Source of the DNA: Planctomycetota bacterium
GTDB lineage: Bacteria > Planctomycetota > Phycisphaerae > UBA1845
Direction: 5' to 3'
DNA: 64,000 nucleotides
Assembly (NCBI GenBank): GCA_016208685.1
Contig: JACQXM010000005.1
Coordinates: forward strand, 1 to 64,000
Part shown: positions 17,972 to 27,391 of the stretch, one piece after another
Layout of the letters: every line of letters starts with the position of its first letter
Numbering within the stretch: position 1 is the stretch's first letter
The notes under the pieces: generated by a model
What the model saw: only the letters and a program-made list of their open reading frames with translations
The model's database searches: none
What the model was told of the DNA's origin: nothing
Made by a program: the position numbers and the translations under genes

Positions 17972-19468
17972 ATGCACGCTCCCATGGCTGCCGGCGTCGA
18001 TGCTGCGAACGTTGCATCCTCCACGTTCGCCCGGCTGACTCAGGAACGCCACATACCCCGTCGTGCGCAAGCCGGAAGCTTCTGGCAACGGCTGGCACAC
18101 CGCGTCGGGCGTCCCTTCGTCGGCCTGCGTCCCGGGATGTGGCTGGCGTTGGACATCACGATCCTCACGGCCGGGCTGACGGCGGCCTACCGGCTGTTCC
18201 CTCCCCTGGACACGCTGACCACACCGCACGTGGCGTTGTGGGAGGCAGCGGCGATCTTCTCCGGCCTGACCGCCATGACCGGGTTGGTGTTCGGCCTGTT
18301 CGAGCGCGAAACGCTGCTGAGTCGCTCGCGGATCGTCACCCGCATGCTGCTGGCCACGGCGGTGGTAACGGCGCTGGCGTATGCCGTCATTTATGTGCTG
18401 CTCTACGCTACGTTGAACCGCCGCACCGCGGGTCTGGCGATGGCTGTGTTTCTTGTTGCCGGGAGCGGCTTGCGGTTGTGCGCCTGGTGGGCGATCCGGC
18501 AGATGCGGCGCGGGCTTCTGATCGTCGGATCACGCGCGTTGTACGAGTCGTTCGAACGCGCCATGGATAGCGGAACGTTGCACGGGTACCGCCTGCTGGG
18601 CTACGCTTTCTGCGGCGAACCGCCGCAAGCACCGCCGGCCGACCCTCACTTCCGTGGCACGATTGCCGGCGAGGTCCTCAATCTGAAGAACTCCGACGTG
18701 TCCGATATCGTCGTCGGCGAACCGGCGGCACGGGATCCGCGGGTGATGGACTGGATGGTCCCCTGCCTCCAGCGCGGGTGCCGAGTGACCAACGAGGCAA
18801 CGTTCTATGAGAAGGCGACGGGGCAGATCCTTGTTGACGAGATCACGCCGAACTGGTTCCTTTTTGCCGACCTGAAGGTGCATTGCGATCAGCACGCGGC
18901 CCTGAAGCGCGCCGTGGACGTCATTACCGCGACGCTCGGGTTGGTGGTTACCGCACCGTTGTGGCCGCTCATCGCGCTGGCGGTGAAGCTCTGCGACGGC
19001 GGCCCCGTTTTCTATACCCAGGACCGCGTGGGGCAAAACGGGCAGATCTTCCGACTGCACAAGTTCCGCACCATGCGCCCCAACGCCGAGAATGGCAGGA
19101 GCATCTGGTCCTCGCCCAACGACCCGCGCGTGACCGGCGTGGGTCGAGTGCTTCGGCGCACGCGGCTGGACGAGTTGCCGCAGCTTTGGAATGTGCTGCG
19201 CGGTCAGATGTCGATCGTCGGCCCGCGTCCAGAACGCCCCGACATCGTCCGCGAACTCTGCGAGAAGATTCCCTACTACGCCGAGCGGCACCTCGTGAAA
19301 CCGGGCATCACCGGCTGGGCACAGATCAGCTTCCGCTACGGCTCGTCGATCGAGGACGCCAAGCGCAAGCTGCAATTCGATCTCTACTACCTCAAGAACA
19401 TGTCGCTGGAGCTGGACATGATGATCCTGCTCCGCACGCTGGGCACGTTCATTCGCGGAGCGTGTTGA
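17972..19468 (+). CDS. Polyprenyl glycosylphosphotransferase (exopolysaccharide initiating transferase)
   Basis: This membrane enzyme transfers a sugar-1-phosphate to undecaprenyl phosphate, starting a surface polysaccharide unit. The 498-residue product has four N-terminal membrane segments (~60-180), a Rossmann-like CoA-binding region (RGLLIVGSRALYESFERAM), and a C-terminal bacterial sugar transferase domain from ~310. The latter shows KRAVDVITATLGLVVTAPLW, DRVGQNGQIFRLHKFRTM, RRTRLDELPQLWNVLRGQ, SIVGPRPERP and PGITGWAQ. Length and order fit the WcaJ/PssY-type family. Which sugar is used cannot be read from the sequence. Glycosyltransferases that may act downstream are at 35315 and 37240. 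Confidence 0.92.
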   Translation: MHAPMAAGVDAANVASSTFARLTQERHIPRRAQAGSFWQRLAHRVGRPFVGLRPGMWLALDITILTAGLTAAYRLFPPLDTLTTPHVALWEAAAIFSGLTAMTGLVFGLFERETLLSRSRIVTRMLLATAVVTALAYAVIYVLLYATLNRRTAGLAMAVFLVAGSGLRLCAWWAIRQMRRGLLIVGSRALYESFERAMDSGTLHGYRLLGYAFCGEPPQAPPADPHFRGTIAGEVLNLKNSDVSDIVVGEPAARDPRVMDWMVPCLQRGCRVTNEATFYEKATGQILVDEITPNWFLFADLKVHCDQHAALKRAVDVITATLGLVVTAPLWPLIALAVKLCDGGPVFYTQDRVGQNGQIFRLHKFRTMRPNAENGRSIWSSPNDPRVTGVGRVLRRTRLDELPQLWNVLRGQMSIVGPRPERPDIVRELCEKIPYYAERHLVKPGITGWAQISFRYGSSIEDAKRKLQFDLYYLKNMSLELDMMILLRTLGTFIRGAC

Positions 19469-19574
19469 AGCGCCACCCGCGCGCACTGAGCTGCCGCTAT
19501 TGCTGGAACGGGTAGAGCCTGACGAAGGGTACACTCGGAAGGCGCGGCAGCAGGCCAAGGCGTGCGGGGCGACC

Positions 19575-20792
19575 CTACCCTACAACCAGTCGCACGAACT
19601 TCCGCTTCCCGCGCTGGAGTATGTCGCCGTTCTTGATCGCCACGCTGCCCAGCGGATCCTCGATGACCTGACCGTTCAAGCGCACGCCGCGTTCATTCAC
19701 CAGCCGCCGCCCCTCGCCGCGTGAATCCACGAACCCGCAGTGAGTGACCAGATCGAGCACGGGCACCTGCCCGTCGTGGAGGAGGTCTGCGGGAAGCACG
19801 ACCTCCGGGATCTCGTCGGGCAGCCCCCCGCCGCCGCCGAAGACACGGCGGAACTCGGTGGCGGCCAGTTCCGCCGCCGCGGGCGAATGGTATTTCGCGA
19901 TGAGCGACCGAGCGAGGGCCTCCTTGGCGTCGCGCGGGTTGCACTGCCGCGCATCCGTCAGCCGGTCGATGGCCGCCGGTGCCTCATCGGTCAGGAGTTC
20001 GAAGTAGTTGCGCAGCAGCGAATCCGGGATGCTCATGATTTTGCCGAACATCTCACCGGGCGGATCGGTGACGGCGACGTAGTTGCCCTGTGATTTGCTC
20101 ATCTTGTTCTTGCCGTCGGTGCCGATGAGGATGGGCATGACCATGACGATCTGCGGCGGCTGGCCGGCGCTGCGCTGCAAGTCCCGCCCGCAGAGGTTGT
20201 TGAACGTCTGGTCCGTTCCGCCGAGCTCCACGTCGGATCGAATCGCCACGCTGTCGCGGGCCTGCATCAGGGGATAGAGCAACTCGTGGAGGAATATCTC
20301 CTTGCCCTCCGCCTGGCGCTTGGCGAAGGTGTCGCGCTCCAGCATCCGCGCTACCGTCATTTCGCTCATCAGCTTGATCACGTCGGCGCAGGTCATGGGG
20401 CTGAGCCACTCGCTGTTGTGGCGCACTTCGAGCTTCCCCGGCGACAGGTCGAGCACCTTGCCCGCCTGATCCAGGTAGGTTCGTGCGTTGGCCTCCACCT
20501 GCTCGGCGGTCAGCATGGGGCGGGTTTTCGAGCGGCCGGTGGGGTCGCCGATCATGGCGGTGTAGTCACCGATGATGAGCACCGCCTGATGTCCGAAGTC
20601 CTGAAACTGCCGCAGTTTCCGCAGCACCACGGTGTGCCCGAGGGTCAGGTCGGGCGCCGTAGGGTCCATGCCCAACTTCACGCGCAAGGGCCGTTTCAGT
20701 GCCAGCCGGGCGCCCAGCTCCTCCGCCGTGTACACGCTGTCGCAGCCGCAGAGCAGCGCTTCGAGTTGGGTAGCCGGGGCGGGGAGGGTCAT
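19575..20792 (-). CDS. tyrS: Tyrosine--tRNA ligase
   Basis: A class I aminoacyl-tRNA synthetase of 405 residues. It has the ATP-binding HIGH-like motif (PDLTLGHTVVLRKLRQFQD), the tyrosine-binding segment (VELGGTDQTFNNL), the KMSKS loop (GKNKMSKSQGNYVAV), and a C-terminal S4 RNA-binding domain (VNERGVRLNGQVI ... GDILQRGKRKFVRL). The motif pattern fits the TyrZ-type branch found in many bacteria. Its ATG overlaps the stop of the upstream ymdB-like gene by four bases (ATGA), so the two genes are almost certainly translated from one mRNA. Confidence 0.96.
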   Translation of the reverse strand: MTLPAPATQLEALLCGCDSVYTAEELGARLALKRPLRVKLGMDPTAPDLTLGHTVVLRKLRQFQDFGHQAVLIIGDYTAMIGDPTGRSKTRPMLTAEQVEANARTYLDQAGKVLDLSPGKLEVRHNSEWLSPMTCADVIKLMSEMTVARMLERDTFAKRQAEGKEIFLHELLYPLMQARDSVAIRSDVELGGTDQTFNNLCGRDLQRSAGQPPQIVMVMPILIGTDGKNKMSKSQGNYVAVTDPPGEMFGKIMSIPDSLLRNYFELLTDEAPAAIDRLTDARQCNPRDAKEALARSLIAKYHSPAAAELAATEFRRVFGGGGGLPDEIPEVVLPADLLHDGQVPVLDLVTHCGFVDSRGEGRRLVNERGVRLNGQVIEDPLGSVAIKNGDILQRGKRKFVRLVVG

Positions 20793-21601
20793 GCCGATAC
20801 CGTCCTCGCGGAAGTGCCGTTGAAGCGGACGCGCTCCACGGACGCCGCCTTCCCCGTGGCGGTATCCACGGCGACGAGGACACCGTTCATTCGCGCGTCG
20901 TCGGTGGCCACGTCGAACTTGCAGGGTACGGAGGTCATCATGCTGCCGATCACCCGCGCTTTATCGCGGCCCAACACGGAATCGTACGGACCGGTCATGC
21001 CCACGTCGGTAATGTAGGCCGTTCCCTTGGGCAAGATTCGCTCGTCCGCGGTGGGAATGTGCGTGTGCGTGCCGAACACCACACTGACCCGCCCGTCCAG
21101 ATGCCAGCCCATCGCCACCTTCTCGCTGGTGGCCTCGGCGTGCACGTCCACCACGATGATCTTGATGTCGGACGGCAGGGTGCGCAGCAGCCGGTCCACA
21201 GCGGCGAAGGGGCAGTTCGCCTGCATCCGCATGAACATCCGCCCCAGCAGGGAGATGACGGCCACGCGGTGGCCCGAAGGCGTCTGGTGGACCGCGAACT
21301 CCCGTCCGGGAGCGGTGGCCGGCAAGTTCGCGGGCCGAACAATACGCTCGGACGTCTCCAGCAGAGGAATGACCTCGCGACGGCGGTATAAGTGATCCCC
21401 CAGCGTGATGAGGTGCGCTCCGGCGGCGACGATTTTGTCGTACAGGGCGGGTGTCAGTCCGGAGCCGGAGGCGGCGTTTTCGGCGTTGACGACAACGCAC
21501 TCGATGCCCCGTTGCGGAACCAGCGCGGTGAGTCCATCGCGAAGTGCTTGCCGCCCGGGTGCGCCGACGACATCCCCAACACACAGCAGGTTGAGCACCA
21601 T
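20789..21601 (-). CDS. YmdB-family metallophosphoesterase
   Basis: The 270-residue product belongs to the TIGR00282/YmdB family; B. subtilis YmdB is a 2',3'-cyclic nucleotide phosphodiesterase affecting biofilm and motility decisions. Visible metal-site motifs are GDVVGAPGR, VVNAENAA, VDVHAEATSEK and GTHTHIPTADE. The usual GNH motif reads GDH (ITLGDHLYRR), an Asn to Asp change at a metal ligand. The gene directly precedes tyrS with a 4-bp overlap. I see no ribosome site stronger than background upstream of its ATG. Confidence 0.9.
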   Translation of the reverse strand: MVLNLLCVGDVVGAPGRQALRDGLTALVPQRGIECVVVNAENAASGSGLTPALYDKIVAAGAHLITLGDHLYRRREVIPLLETSERIVRPANLPATAPGREFAVHQTPSGHRVAVISLLGRMFMRMQANCPFAAVDRLLRTLPSDIKIIVVDVHAEATSEKVAMGWHLDGRVSVVFGTHTHIPTADERILPKGTAYITDVGMTGPYDSVLGRDKARVIGSMMTSVPCKFDVATDDARMNGVLVAVDTATGKAASVERVRFNGTSARTVSA

Positions 21602-21669
21602 GGCTCTATCCTATGCCCGAACGCCGCCTGATGCCTAGTACGGCGACACACGTGAGTTTTCGGCGCCAC

Positions 21670-21831
21670 CCCCCGCCGCTGGGCGGTGGAGTCTTCGTGG
21701 CCGCCCACCAGGGGCCAAGGCCCCTGGCAATAGACGCGCGCCCTCCGGGCGGAGGACGTCGCCGCTGGCAGCCCGAGGCAGAACTCGTGCATGGGCTTCC
21801 AGCCCATGGTTCCACGGGCAGGATGCCCGTG
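21670..21831. repeat. Cluster of successive palindromes between genes
   Basis: Within 160 bp there are five hairpin-forming units: CCGCC-GCTG-GGCGG (about 21674-21687), CCAGGGGCC-AA-GGCCCCTGG (21708-21727), CCTCCG-GG-CGGAGG (21742-21755), CATGGGCT-TCC-AGCCCATG (21790-21808) and CACGGGCA-GGA-TGCCCGTG (21813-21831). All arms are perfect. There is no coding frame here. The stretch 21602-21917 separates the ymdB-like and the small conserved gene. Confidence 0.8.
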
Positions 21832-21917
21832 CTACATCGCGAAGGCCGCTTCTCGCCACGGGCTGCGAGGTGGCCGCATCCGCTGTGATGGCGTTGGGCG
21901 GGAACGGCGCGTTCGTT

Positions 21918-22196
21918 TCAACGCCGCAAGCGCGCCGCCTCATCGAGCAAACGGCGCAGGTGAGAAGCTAGCAACTCCGGGCGGCGTTCGGTGATGATAT
22001 GCGTCACGACTGTGGCGGGCACCTTCAGTCCCTGCATCGCCTTCTCGGCGCGGCGCCAGAGCTGCGTCCGGCGCGATTCGCTTTCCGCGAGGTACAGTTC
22101 GCTGGCGATCTCGCCCAGGCGGGTCAGGAGAATCTGCTCGCGGCGATCGTAATAGCGCTCGATCACCCTCCTCTGGTAATCCGTGAACTCGCCCAT
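21918..22196 (-). CDS. Small conserved-looking protein of unknown function
   Basis: A 92-residue, highly charged, almost entirely helical protein starting MGEFTDYQRRVIERYYDRRE. It has no signal peptide, membrane segment or metal motif. I prefer ATG 22196 to the upstream in-frame start because residues before it are low-complexity and unlike the rest. Protein-like composition and clean boundaries suggest a real gene, but I recognise no family. It lies between a palindrome cluster and the divergent dacB-like gene. Confidence 0.6.
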   Translation of the reverse strand: MGEFTDYQRRVIERYYDRREQILLTRLGEIASELYLAESESRRTQLWRRAEKAMQGLKVPATVVTHIITERRPELLASHLRRLLDEAARLRR

Positions 22197-22381
22197 GCCT
22201 GCTGGGTAACTCGCGCTGCCGGGTTGGTCAAGGCCTGTGTTGCGGAGTGCGGTCAGGGGCTGCGTTTTGGCTCGGCTCGTGCGCTCCACCGGGCGGCGGC
22301 CGACCCCGGCGCCGACGGGGCGCTTGGCCTAACGCCCTTCGCCTCGACTTCCCGATATGGGATACGTCGATTGATCGGAGG

Positions 22382-23923
22382 ATGGCGGTGCCTATGATGA
22401 ATGGCATGTGGCGTGAAACTCACAGGCGTCGGCGGCTTGCGGGTCGCCGGGTTGGCGCGGGCCGGGATTTCGTGATTCCGGCGGTGTTGGCGTTGCTGGC
22501 GGGGCAAGGGACGGCCGGCGCGGATCCGGGCCTGGAACGCGAGCTTCGCGCCGCCCTCCGGCCGCTACCGCACCCGCAGACGGTGCTGGGAGTGTCGATC
22601 GTCGACGCTACCAGCGGGGCTGCGGTCCTGCTCACGGATGCCGACAAGCCGCTGGTGCCGGCCAGCAATATGAAGGTGTTTGTCATGGCCGCCGCCCTGT
22701 CGGAGCTGGGCCCGGACTTCGCCTTCGAGACCGTGCTGGCGACGGACAACACGGACCTGTACCTCATCGGTGACGGCGACCCCGGACTCGGTGACGAGAA
22801 GATCCACCGTGCTCGCGGTGAGTCCACGACCGCGCCTTTCGAACGCTGGGCGGAGGCGCTGCGCGCCCGAGGCGTCAGCCAGATTAGCGGCGACCTGATC
22901 GTCGACGCCACGATCTTCGACGACCAGGAGCTGCACCCCGATTGGGAGAAGGGCGACCTGGGCACCTGGTACGCAGCTCCGGTCAGCGGATTGAGCATCA
23001 ACGACAACTGCCTGGACATCACCTTGACGCCGGCGGGAAAGCGGAATGGCGCACCGGTGGTTTCCGTTGAGCCGCCGAACTCTCTCACCCGGTTCGTCAA
23101 CCTCGCCCAGAGCGGGGGCAAGGGACAACCGACGCTGAACCGCGGGCGAAACCCGCACGAATTTCGCGTCGAGGGGCGGTGTCCTCGGCCCTGGACGTTC
23201 GGGCCGGTGGCCTGCAACGACCCGTCGCTGCTGGCCGGTGACGCGCTGCGGACGGTTCTGTCGCGTCACGGGATCAGGATCACCGGGAACATCCGCAAGC
23301 AACGCATTCGACGCGCCGACGGGTCCCTTCCTCCGACGCTTTCGGTGGTGGGAACGAATCGGACGACGCTGCCCGAGATACTGCGCCGCGTGGGGAAGGA
23401 TAGCCAGAACCTGTTCGCGGAGTGTCTGCTGAAGCGTACGGGCTACGCCTGGGCTCGGCGCAACGGGATGAACGACCCGCGGGGTAGTTGGGAGCTGGGG
23501 CGTCGTGCCGTGCTGTCGCACCTTCAACAAGCGGGCATTGCCACCGAGGGGCTGGTGGTGGCGGACGGTTCAGGACTGAGCCGCAGTGACCGGTGCACGG
23601 CGCGCCAGCTTACGGATGTCCTCCGCTGGATGGGGCAACACCGTGGTGGCGAGATGTTCTTCGAGAGCCTCGCGGCGTCCGGCGTCGATGGGTCGCTGCG
23701 CAAACGGCTCAAGGACCTCCCCGCGTCGGCGCCCGCCAAAACCGGCACCATGCCCGGCATCCGCACGCTGAGTGGCTACGTCACCTCCGAGGCCGGCCGC
23801 CGTTATGCCTTCGCCGTGCTGTTCAACGGCTACAAGGGGCCCAGCGCGCCCTATAAGCAGATCCAGGACCGGATTTGCCGGATTCTCGCCGGCGGCGGGA
23901 ATGCCAAAGCTGATCGGTCGTAG
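22382..23923 (+). CDS. dacB: D-alanyl-D-alanine carboxypeptidase/endopeptidase (PBP4 type)
   Basis: A peptidase of family S13 that trims or cleaves peptidoglycan cross-links in the periplasm. From ATG 22382 the product is 513 residues with an Arg-rich start and a hydrophobic signal segment (FVIPAVLALLAGQGTAGA). Catalytic motifs are SNMK (Ser95, Lys98), SQN (from 341) and KTG (from 453), in the order and spacing of PBP4, with the large insertion between the first and second motif that is typical of the class. Later ATGs (22394, 22406) are possible starts. It is divergent from the small gene at 21918 and followed by a non-coding stretch. Confidence 0.9.
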   Translation: MAVPMMNGMWRETHRRRRLAGRRVGAGRDFVIPAVLALLAGQGTAGADPGLERELRAALRPLPHPQTVLGVSIVDATSGAAVLLTDADKPLVPASNMKVFVMAAALSELGPDFAFETVLATDNTDLYLIGDGDPGLGDEKIHRARGESTTAPFERWAEALRARGVSQISGDLIVDATIFDDQELHPDWEKGDLGTWYAAPVSGLSINDNCLDITLTPAGKRNGAPVVSVEPPNSLTRFVNLAQSGGKGQPTLNRGRNPHEFRVEGRCPRPWTFGPVACNDPSLLAGDALRTVLSRHGIRITGNIRKQRIRRADGSLPPTLSVVGTNRTTLPEILRRVGKDSQNLFAECLLKRTGYAWARRNGMNDPRGSWELGRRAVLSHLQQAGIATEGLVVADGSGLSRSDRCTARQLTDVLRWMGQHRGGEMFFESLAASGVDGSLRKRLKDLPASAPAKTGTMPGIRTLSGYVTSEAGRRYAFAVLFNGYKGPSAPYKQIQDRICRILAGGGNAKADRS

Positions 23924-24416
23924 TGCGGCGGGCGACACGCACGAGTTCCCGGGCCAACGCCCGACTGCGACCGCCCGACGGGCCGCAGGCTGTAGCCCGG
24001 TCACCGGCTCAGGTGGACCGTATCCGATGTGGCCACACCACCCGAAAGAACGGGCGGTCGATGCACCACGCGGCGCCCGGCCGATTCCGGACCGCGGCCC
24101 GTGCGTTCTCCGAGCCTCGTTTCCTCCCTGCGCTCCGCGTAGCCGCCCTGCCTGATCGGACGTTCCGCGGCGCCCGCGTCTGAGAAAATTAGTGCCACCA
24201 GCCTGGCAGTAGGCCTGTCAAGAAAAAAAGCCACGGAATCTTGTCCGCCGCCCAGGCCGGGTCTAGAGTCCCATGACCCTTTCCTCCGCACCTGCTCGAC
24301 GAAATGGTCCGCGAGGCGCGGTGACCATCCGAGTCAGGGCGAACCGACAGTTTCGACAATGGCGGGGACCATTGCAGAGCATCGGCGGGCAGGGGTCGTC
24401 AAGGGGGGGAAAGAGC
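23924..24416. other. Intergenic stretch before the TadG-like genes
   Basis: About 490 bp with no convincing gene. An A-rich run (AAGAAAAAAAG, about 24219-24229) sits near weak inverted repeats. No clean promoter pair could be assigned. A purine-rich GGGGGGAAAGAG just before 24417 may serve as the ribosome site of the next gene. Confidence 0.4.
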
Positions 24417-25559
24417 ATGAGCGGCAGAGTTCATCAGAAATCGAATCGCCGTGGGGTCGCGGCGGTACTTGCGGTGGTCATGATCCTGGTGTTGTTCGGG
24501 TTCGGCGCATTGACGCTGGACATCGGCGCCGGCCAGATGGTGCGGACGGAGCTCCAGCGCACGGCAGACGCCGCCGCCCTGGCCGCAGTGCAGGACCTGC
24601 GGGGCTCCGATCCGGCCAAGTCGGAAGCGATGGCCATCCAGTCGGCGCTGGATTTCGTGCGCCGCAACCCGGTGCTCAACCGCCAGCCGGTCTACTGCAA
24701 TCCGACGCGGGACATCGTACTCGGGAAGCTGGAAGAGAGCGGCCCCGGTGAAGCGGTGCAGTTCTCGCCCTGGGTGGCGCCCTACAATGCGGTTCGGGTC
24801 ACGGTGCACTACCCGCTCGAGTACTACTTGGCGCGTATCTTCGCCGGTAAGGGACGGATGCTCCACGCCACGGCGCTGGCCGCCGTCCCCCCGCCGCGGC
24901 AGATCGATGTGATTCCCGCTGCCCTGCCGGTACCGGGGTTCGGACCCGTGGACCCGGATTACCCGGCGCACAACCCGGGCAAGACGAGCCCGTCGGAACC
25001 GGCCGACGGCCAGCAGTTCCAGATCGGGGAGGAAGTGGCGGTGTTCATTTTCGGCAAGGGCCCCATGCCCTCGGTACACCTGGTGCTCGACATGCGCGAC
25101 GCCGAAGGTGTTTCCGACATGAACAACTGGCTGGCCACGGCCGACGCACTGGGGGGTGAGCGCGAGCCGTTCGCGGTGTCCGTGGGCGACGAACTTCCGG
25201 TCTGGAACACCGGCACCGGGAACCAGAACTTCGGCGAGAAACTCGAAACCCGAATCACCAACAGCGATCCCGCGGATGACACGGTAATCATGCCCATCAT
25301 CGAGACCACGGAAGTCTCGCGCGACCTCAACGGCGACCTTACGGGCAACGTGCGCATCGTGGATTTCGTCGCCGTGGAGTTGACCGAAATCCGCGCCGTG
25401 AAAATCCCGGACCCCACGCACCTCGGAAAACTCATGACGGTGAACGTGCTCTACGGGAATGTCGTCGAGCGCATGGTGGGCACCGGCAACGGCATCGGGA
25501 CAACGTCCGGGACCTTCACCCTGGGCAGCGTTCGCAGCATGCCCGCGCTGGTCATGTAA
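24417..25559 (+). CDS. TadG-like (pilus assembly/DUF2134 type) membrane-anchored protein
   Basis: From ATG 24417 the 380-residue product has the TadG-type start. A short basic tail (NRRG) is followed by one transmembrane helix (VAAVLAVVMILVLFGFGALT), and then LDIGAGQMVRTELQRTADAA with an Ala-rich segment. The remainder is an extracytoplasmic domain without a von Willebrand motif. TadG-like proteins belong to Flp/Tad pilus or surface systems, but no tadA/B/C gene lies in the window, so a role in pili is only possible. The upstream in-frame start at 24273 would place a low-complexity tail before the helix. The stop TAA is 27 bp before, and in the same frame as, the next gene. Confidence 0.8.
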   Translation: MSGRVHQKSNRRGVAAVLAVVMILVLFGFGALTLDIGAGQMVRTELQRTADAAALAAVQDLRGSDPAKSEAMAIQSALDFVRRNPVLNRQPVYCNPTRDIVLGKLEESGPGEAVQFSPWVAPYNAVRVTVHYPLEYYLARIFAGKGRMLHATALAAVPPPRQIDVIPAALPVPGFGPVDPDYPAHNPGKTSPSEPADGQQFQIGEEVAVFIFGKGPMPSVHLVLDMRDAEGVSDMNNWLATADALGGEREPFAVSVGDELPVWNTGTGNQNFGEKLETRITNSDPADDTVIMPIIETTEVSRDLNGDLTGNVRIVDFVAVELTEIRAVKIPDPTHLGKLMTVNVLYGNVVERMVGTGNGIGTTSGTFTLGSVRSMPALVM

Positions 25560-25586
25560 CTGTGGAGAAACATCCATCTGACGCTG

Positions 25587-27299
25587 ATGTACAACGCCCG
25601 CGCCGACCTTCAGCGTGCCGCCGACGCGGCGGCCCTGGCGGCCGCGGCGCGACTGGCCGAGCATACCGGGACCGATCCCGTGGGCCAGGCGCGGCAGGCG
25701 GCGCTGGAGTACGTCGAACGCAATCACGTCACGGGACGCCGGGTCACGGTCGATCCTCAGGCCGACATCACTTTCGGGCTGGCGGACTACGACGTGGACG
25801 CCAACCGCTACAACTTCGCGCCCACGGAAGTCCTGCCGGACGCGGTTCGCGTTCGCGTGCGCTGCACGGAAGATTCCTCGAACGGTCCCCTGTCGCTGTG
25901 GTTCGCGCGTATTTTCGGGCGAACGACGGCGAGCGTGTCGGCGGAGGCAACCGCGGTGATGACGCCGCGCGACATCGCCGTGGTGGCCGATCTTTCCTCC
26001 TCCATCAACGACGACAGCGAGTTGCAGAACTACCGCCTGACGCATGTGAACCTCGAGGAGGTCTGGGCGGCGCTGCCGCCGAAGGCGGCCGCCGTCGGTG
26101 ACGGCACGGCGTTCACCCTGGACCCGCTGCCGCTCTCCGCGCTGCCGGTGCTCCCCGGCGTGCAGGGAGCGCTGCCGGCGCAGCTCGACGGTCCGGCGTG
26201 GGGCTACATGAACGCCCTGGGCTTCGGCTCCGATCTCGATCCCGCCAGTTATGACCCGGCGGCCGATCCGGGGCTGATCCGCCTGGCGTACAACAGCGCC
26301 TGGGCGGACGCGGCGCTGACGGCGTATCTCCAGGATCGAGGCTACTCCGCGGCGGAGGTGACGGCGATCCTCTCGCCCGGCTTTGATTCGGGGGGGGCGT
26401 ATAAGTACCGCGTCGCAGCGGCCCTGGGGTTGGCCTACTGGAATAGCGGCTTGTCGGGGGGACTCTGGAGCCGCCGCGGCGCTTCCGCGGGCAACAACAA
26501 CAACGCCGTCGAATCGACGGAACTGGAATGGGCGCAGCCGATCTTCCAGAACTCGCCCGCCGCGTCGGCGACGATCTGGCTGGATTACATCGACAATTAC
26601 GTGCGCCGCAACAACAACGGCATGACCGGCGCCAATGCCGCGTTTCAGTATCGATACGGCATCAAGACGTTCGTGAATTACGTGCTGGAGCGCCGGAACT
26701 CCAACGCTGCCACCCCGGAGCTTGCCGACGTGCCTTGCCAGCCGTTCCAGGCGGTCAAGGACTCGGTCAACTTCCTGACCGACCTGATGACCACGCTGCA
26801 AACCAACGACCAGTTGTCGCTGGAGGTCTATGCCCAGTCGGCGCGCCACGAGGTCGACCTGACCACGGATTTCGCCCTGGTCAGCAGCCGCCTCAATGAC
26901 ATGCAGGCCGGCCACTACGACGGCTGGACCAACATGGGCGGCGGGTTGGTGCGGGCGATCGAGGAGCTCTCCAGCCCCCGCGCCCGGGGCGTGGCACGGA
27001 AAGTGATCATCCTGCTGACGGACGGCAAGGCCAACGTGACCGAGACCGGCCGGACCAACGACTACGCCGGGGGTGGTGCCTATGCCATCGCCGAGGCGCA
27101 GAAGGCAGCGGCGATGGGTTGGAAGATCTTCACCGTCAGCGTGGGCGCGGATGCCGACCAGGCCCTGATGCAGCAGATCGCCGACATCGGGCACGGTGAA
27201 CACCTGCACGCCGAGGGCACGATCGATCAATACAGTGCCGACCTGGCGCGCATCTTCGCACGCATCGGCACGCGGCGCTCCGTGGAGTTGATCCAGTAG
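25587..27299 (+). CDS. TadG-like vWA-domain protein lacking its N-terminal membrane helix
   Basis: The 570-residue product begins MYNARADLQRAADAAALAAA, a sequence that in TadG-like proteins follows directly after the membrane helix. Here only 27 bp separate it from the previous stop, so the helix and its basic tail are missing. A von Willebrand factor A domain starts near 132 (DIAVVADLSSSINDD; the MIDAS DxSxS is Asp135-Ser139). It is interrupted by a ~250-residue insertion before the second half (WTNMGGGLVRAIEELSS, KVIILLTDGKANVT, IFTVSVGADADQALMQQIAD). Without an anchor or signal the protein would be cytoplasmic unless made by readthrough from the upstream gene, which is in the same frame. 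Confidence 0.8.
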   Translation: MYNARADLQRAADAAALAAAARLAEHTGTDPVGQARQAALEYVERNHVTGRRVTVDPQADITFGLADYDVDANRYNFAPTEVLPDAVRVRVRCTEDSSNGPLSLWFARIFGRTTASVSAEATAVMTPRDIAVVADLSSSINDDSELQNYRLTHVNLEEVWAALPPKAAAVGDGTAFTLDPLPLSALPVLPGVQGALPAQLDGPAWGYMNALGFGSDLDPASYDPAADPGLIRLAYNSAWADAALTAYLQDRGYSAAEVTAILSPGFDSGGAYKYRVAAALGLAYWNSGLSGGLWSRRGASAGNNNNAVESTELEWAQPIFQNSPAASATIWLDYIDNYVRRNNNGMTGANAAFQYRYGIKTFVNYVLERRNSNAATPELADVPCQPFQAVKDSVNFLTDLMTTLQTNDQLSLEVYAQSARHEVDLTTDFALVSSRLNDMQAGHYDGWTNMGGGLVRAIEELSSPRARGVARKVIILLTDGKANVTETGRTNDYAGGGAYAIAEAQKAAAMGWKIFTVSVGADADQALMQQIADIGHGEHLHAEGTIDQYSADLARIFARIGTRRSVELIQ

Positions 27300-27391
27300 T
27301 CGCGGGCCGGCCTGGACGGAGGGATTCCGGTTTCCCCCCTCCCCCGGCGGTTCGGGGCTCGGAGGACGTTCCCGGAAGGAGGGACAGGCGT

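Noticed and set aside
24399-27230. A 943-codon minus-strand open frame opposite the TadG-like genes
   Set aside because: It is a shadow of the GC-rich coding sequence; composition is uniform His/Arg/Gly-rich with no known motif.
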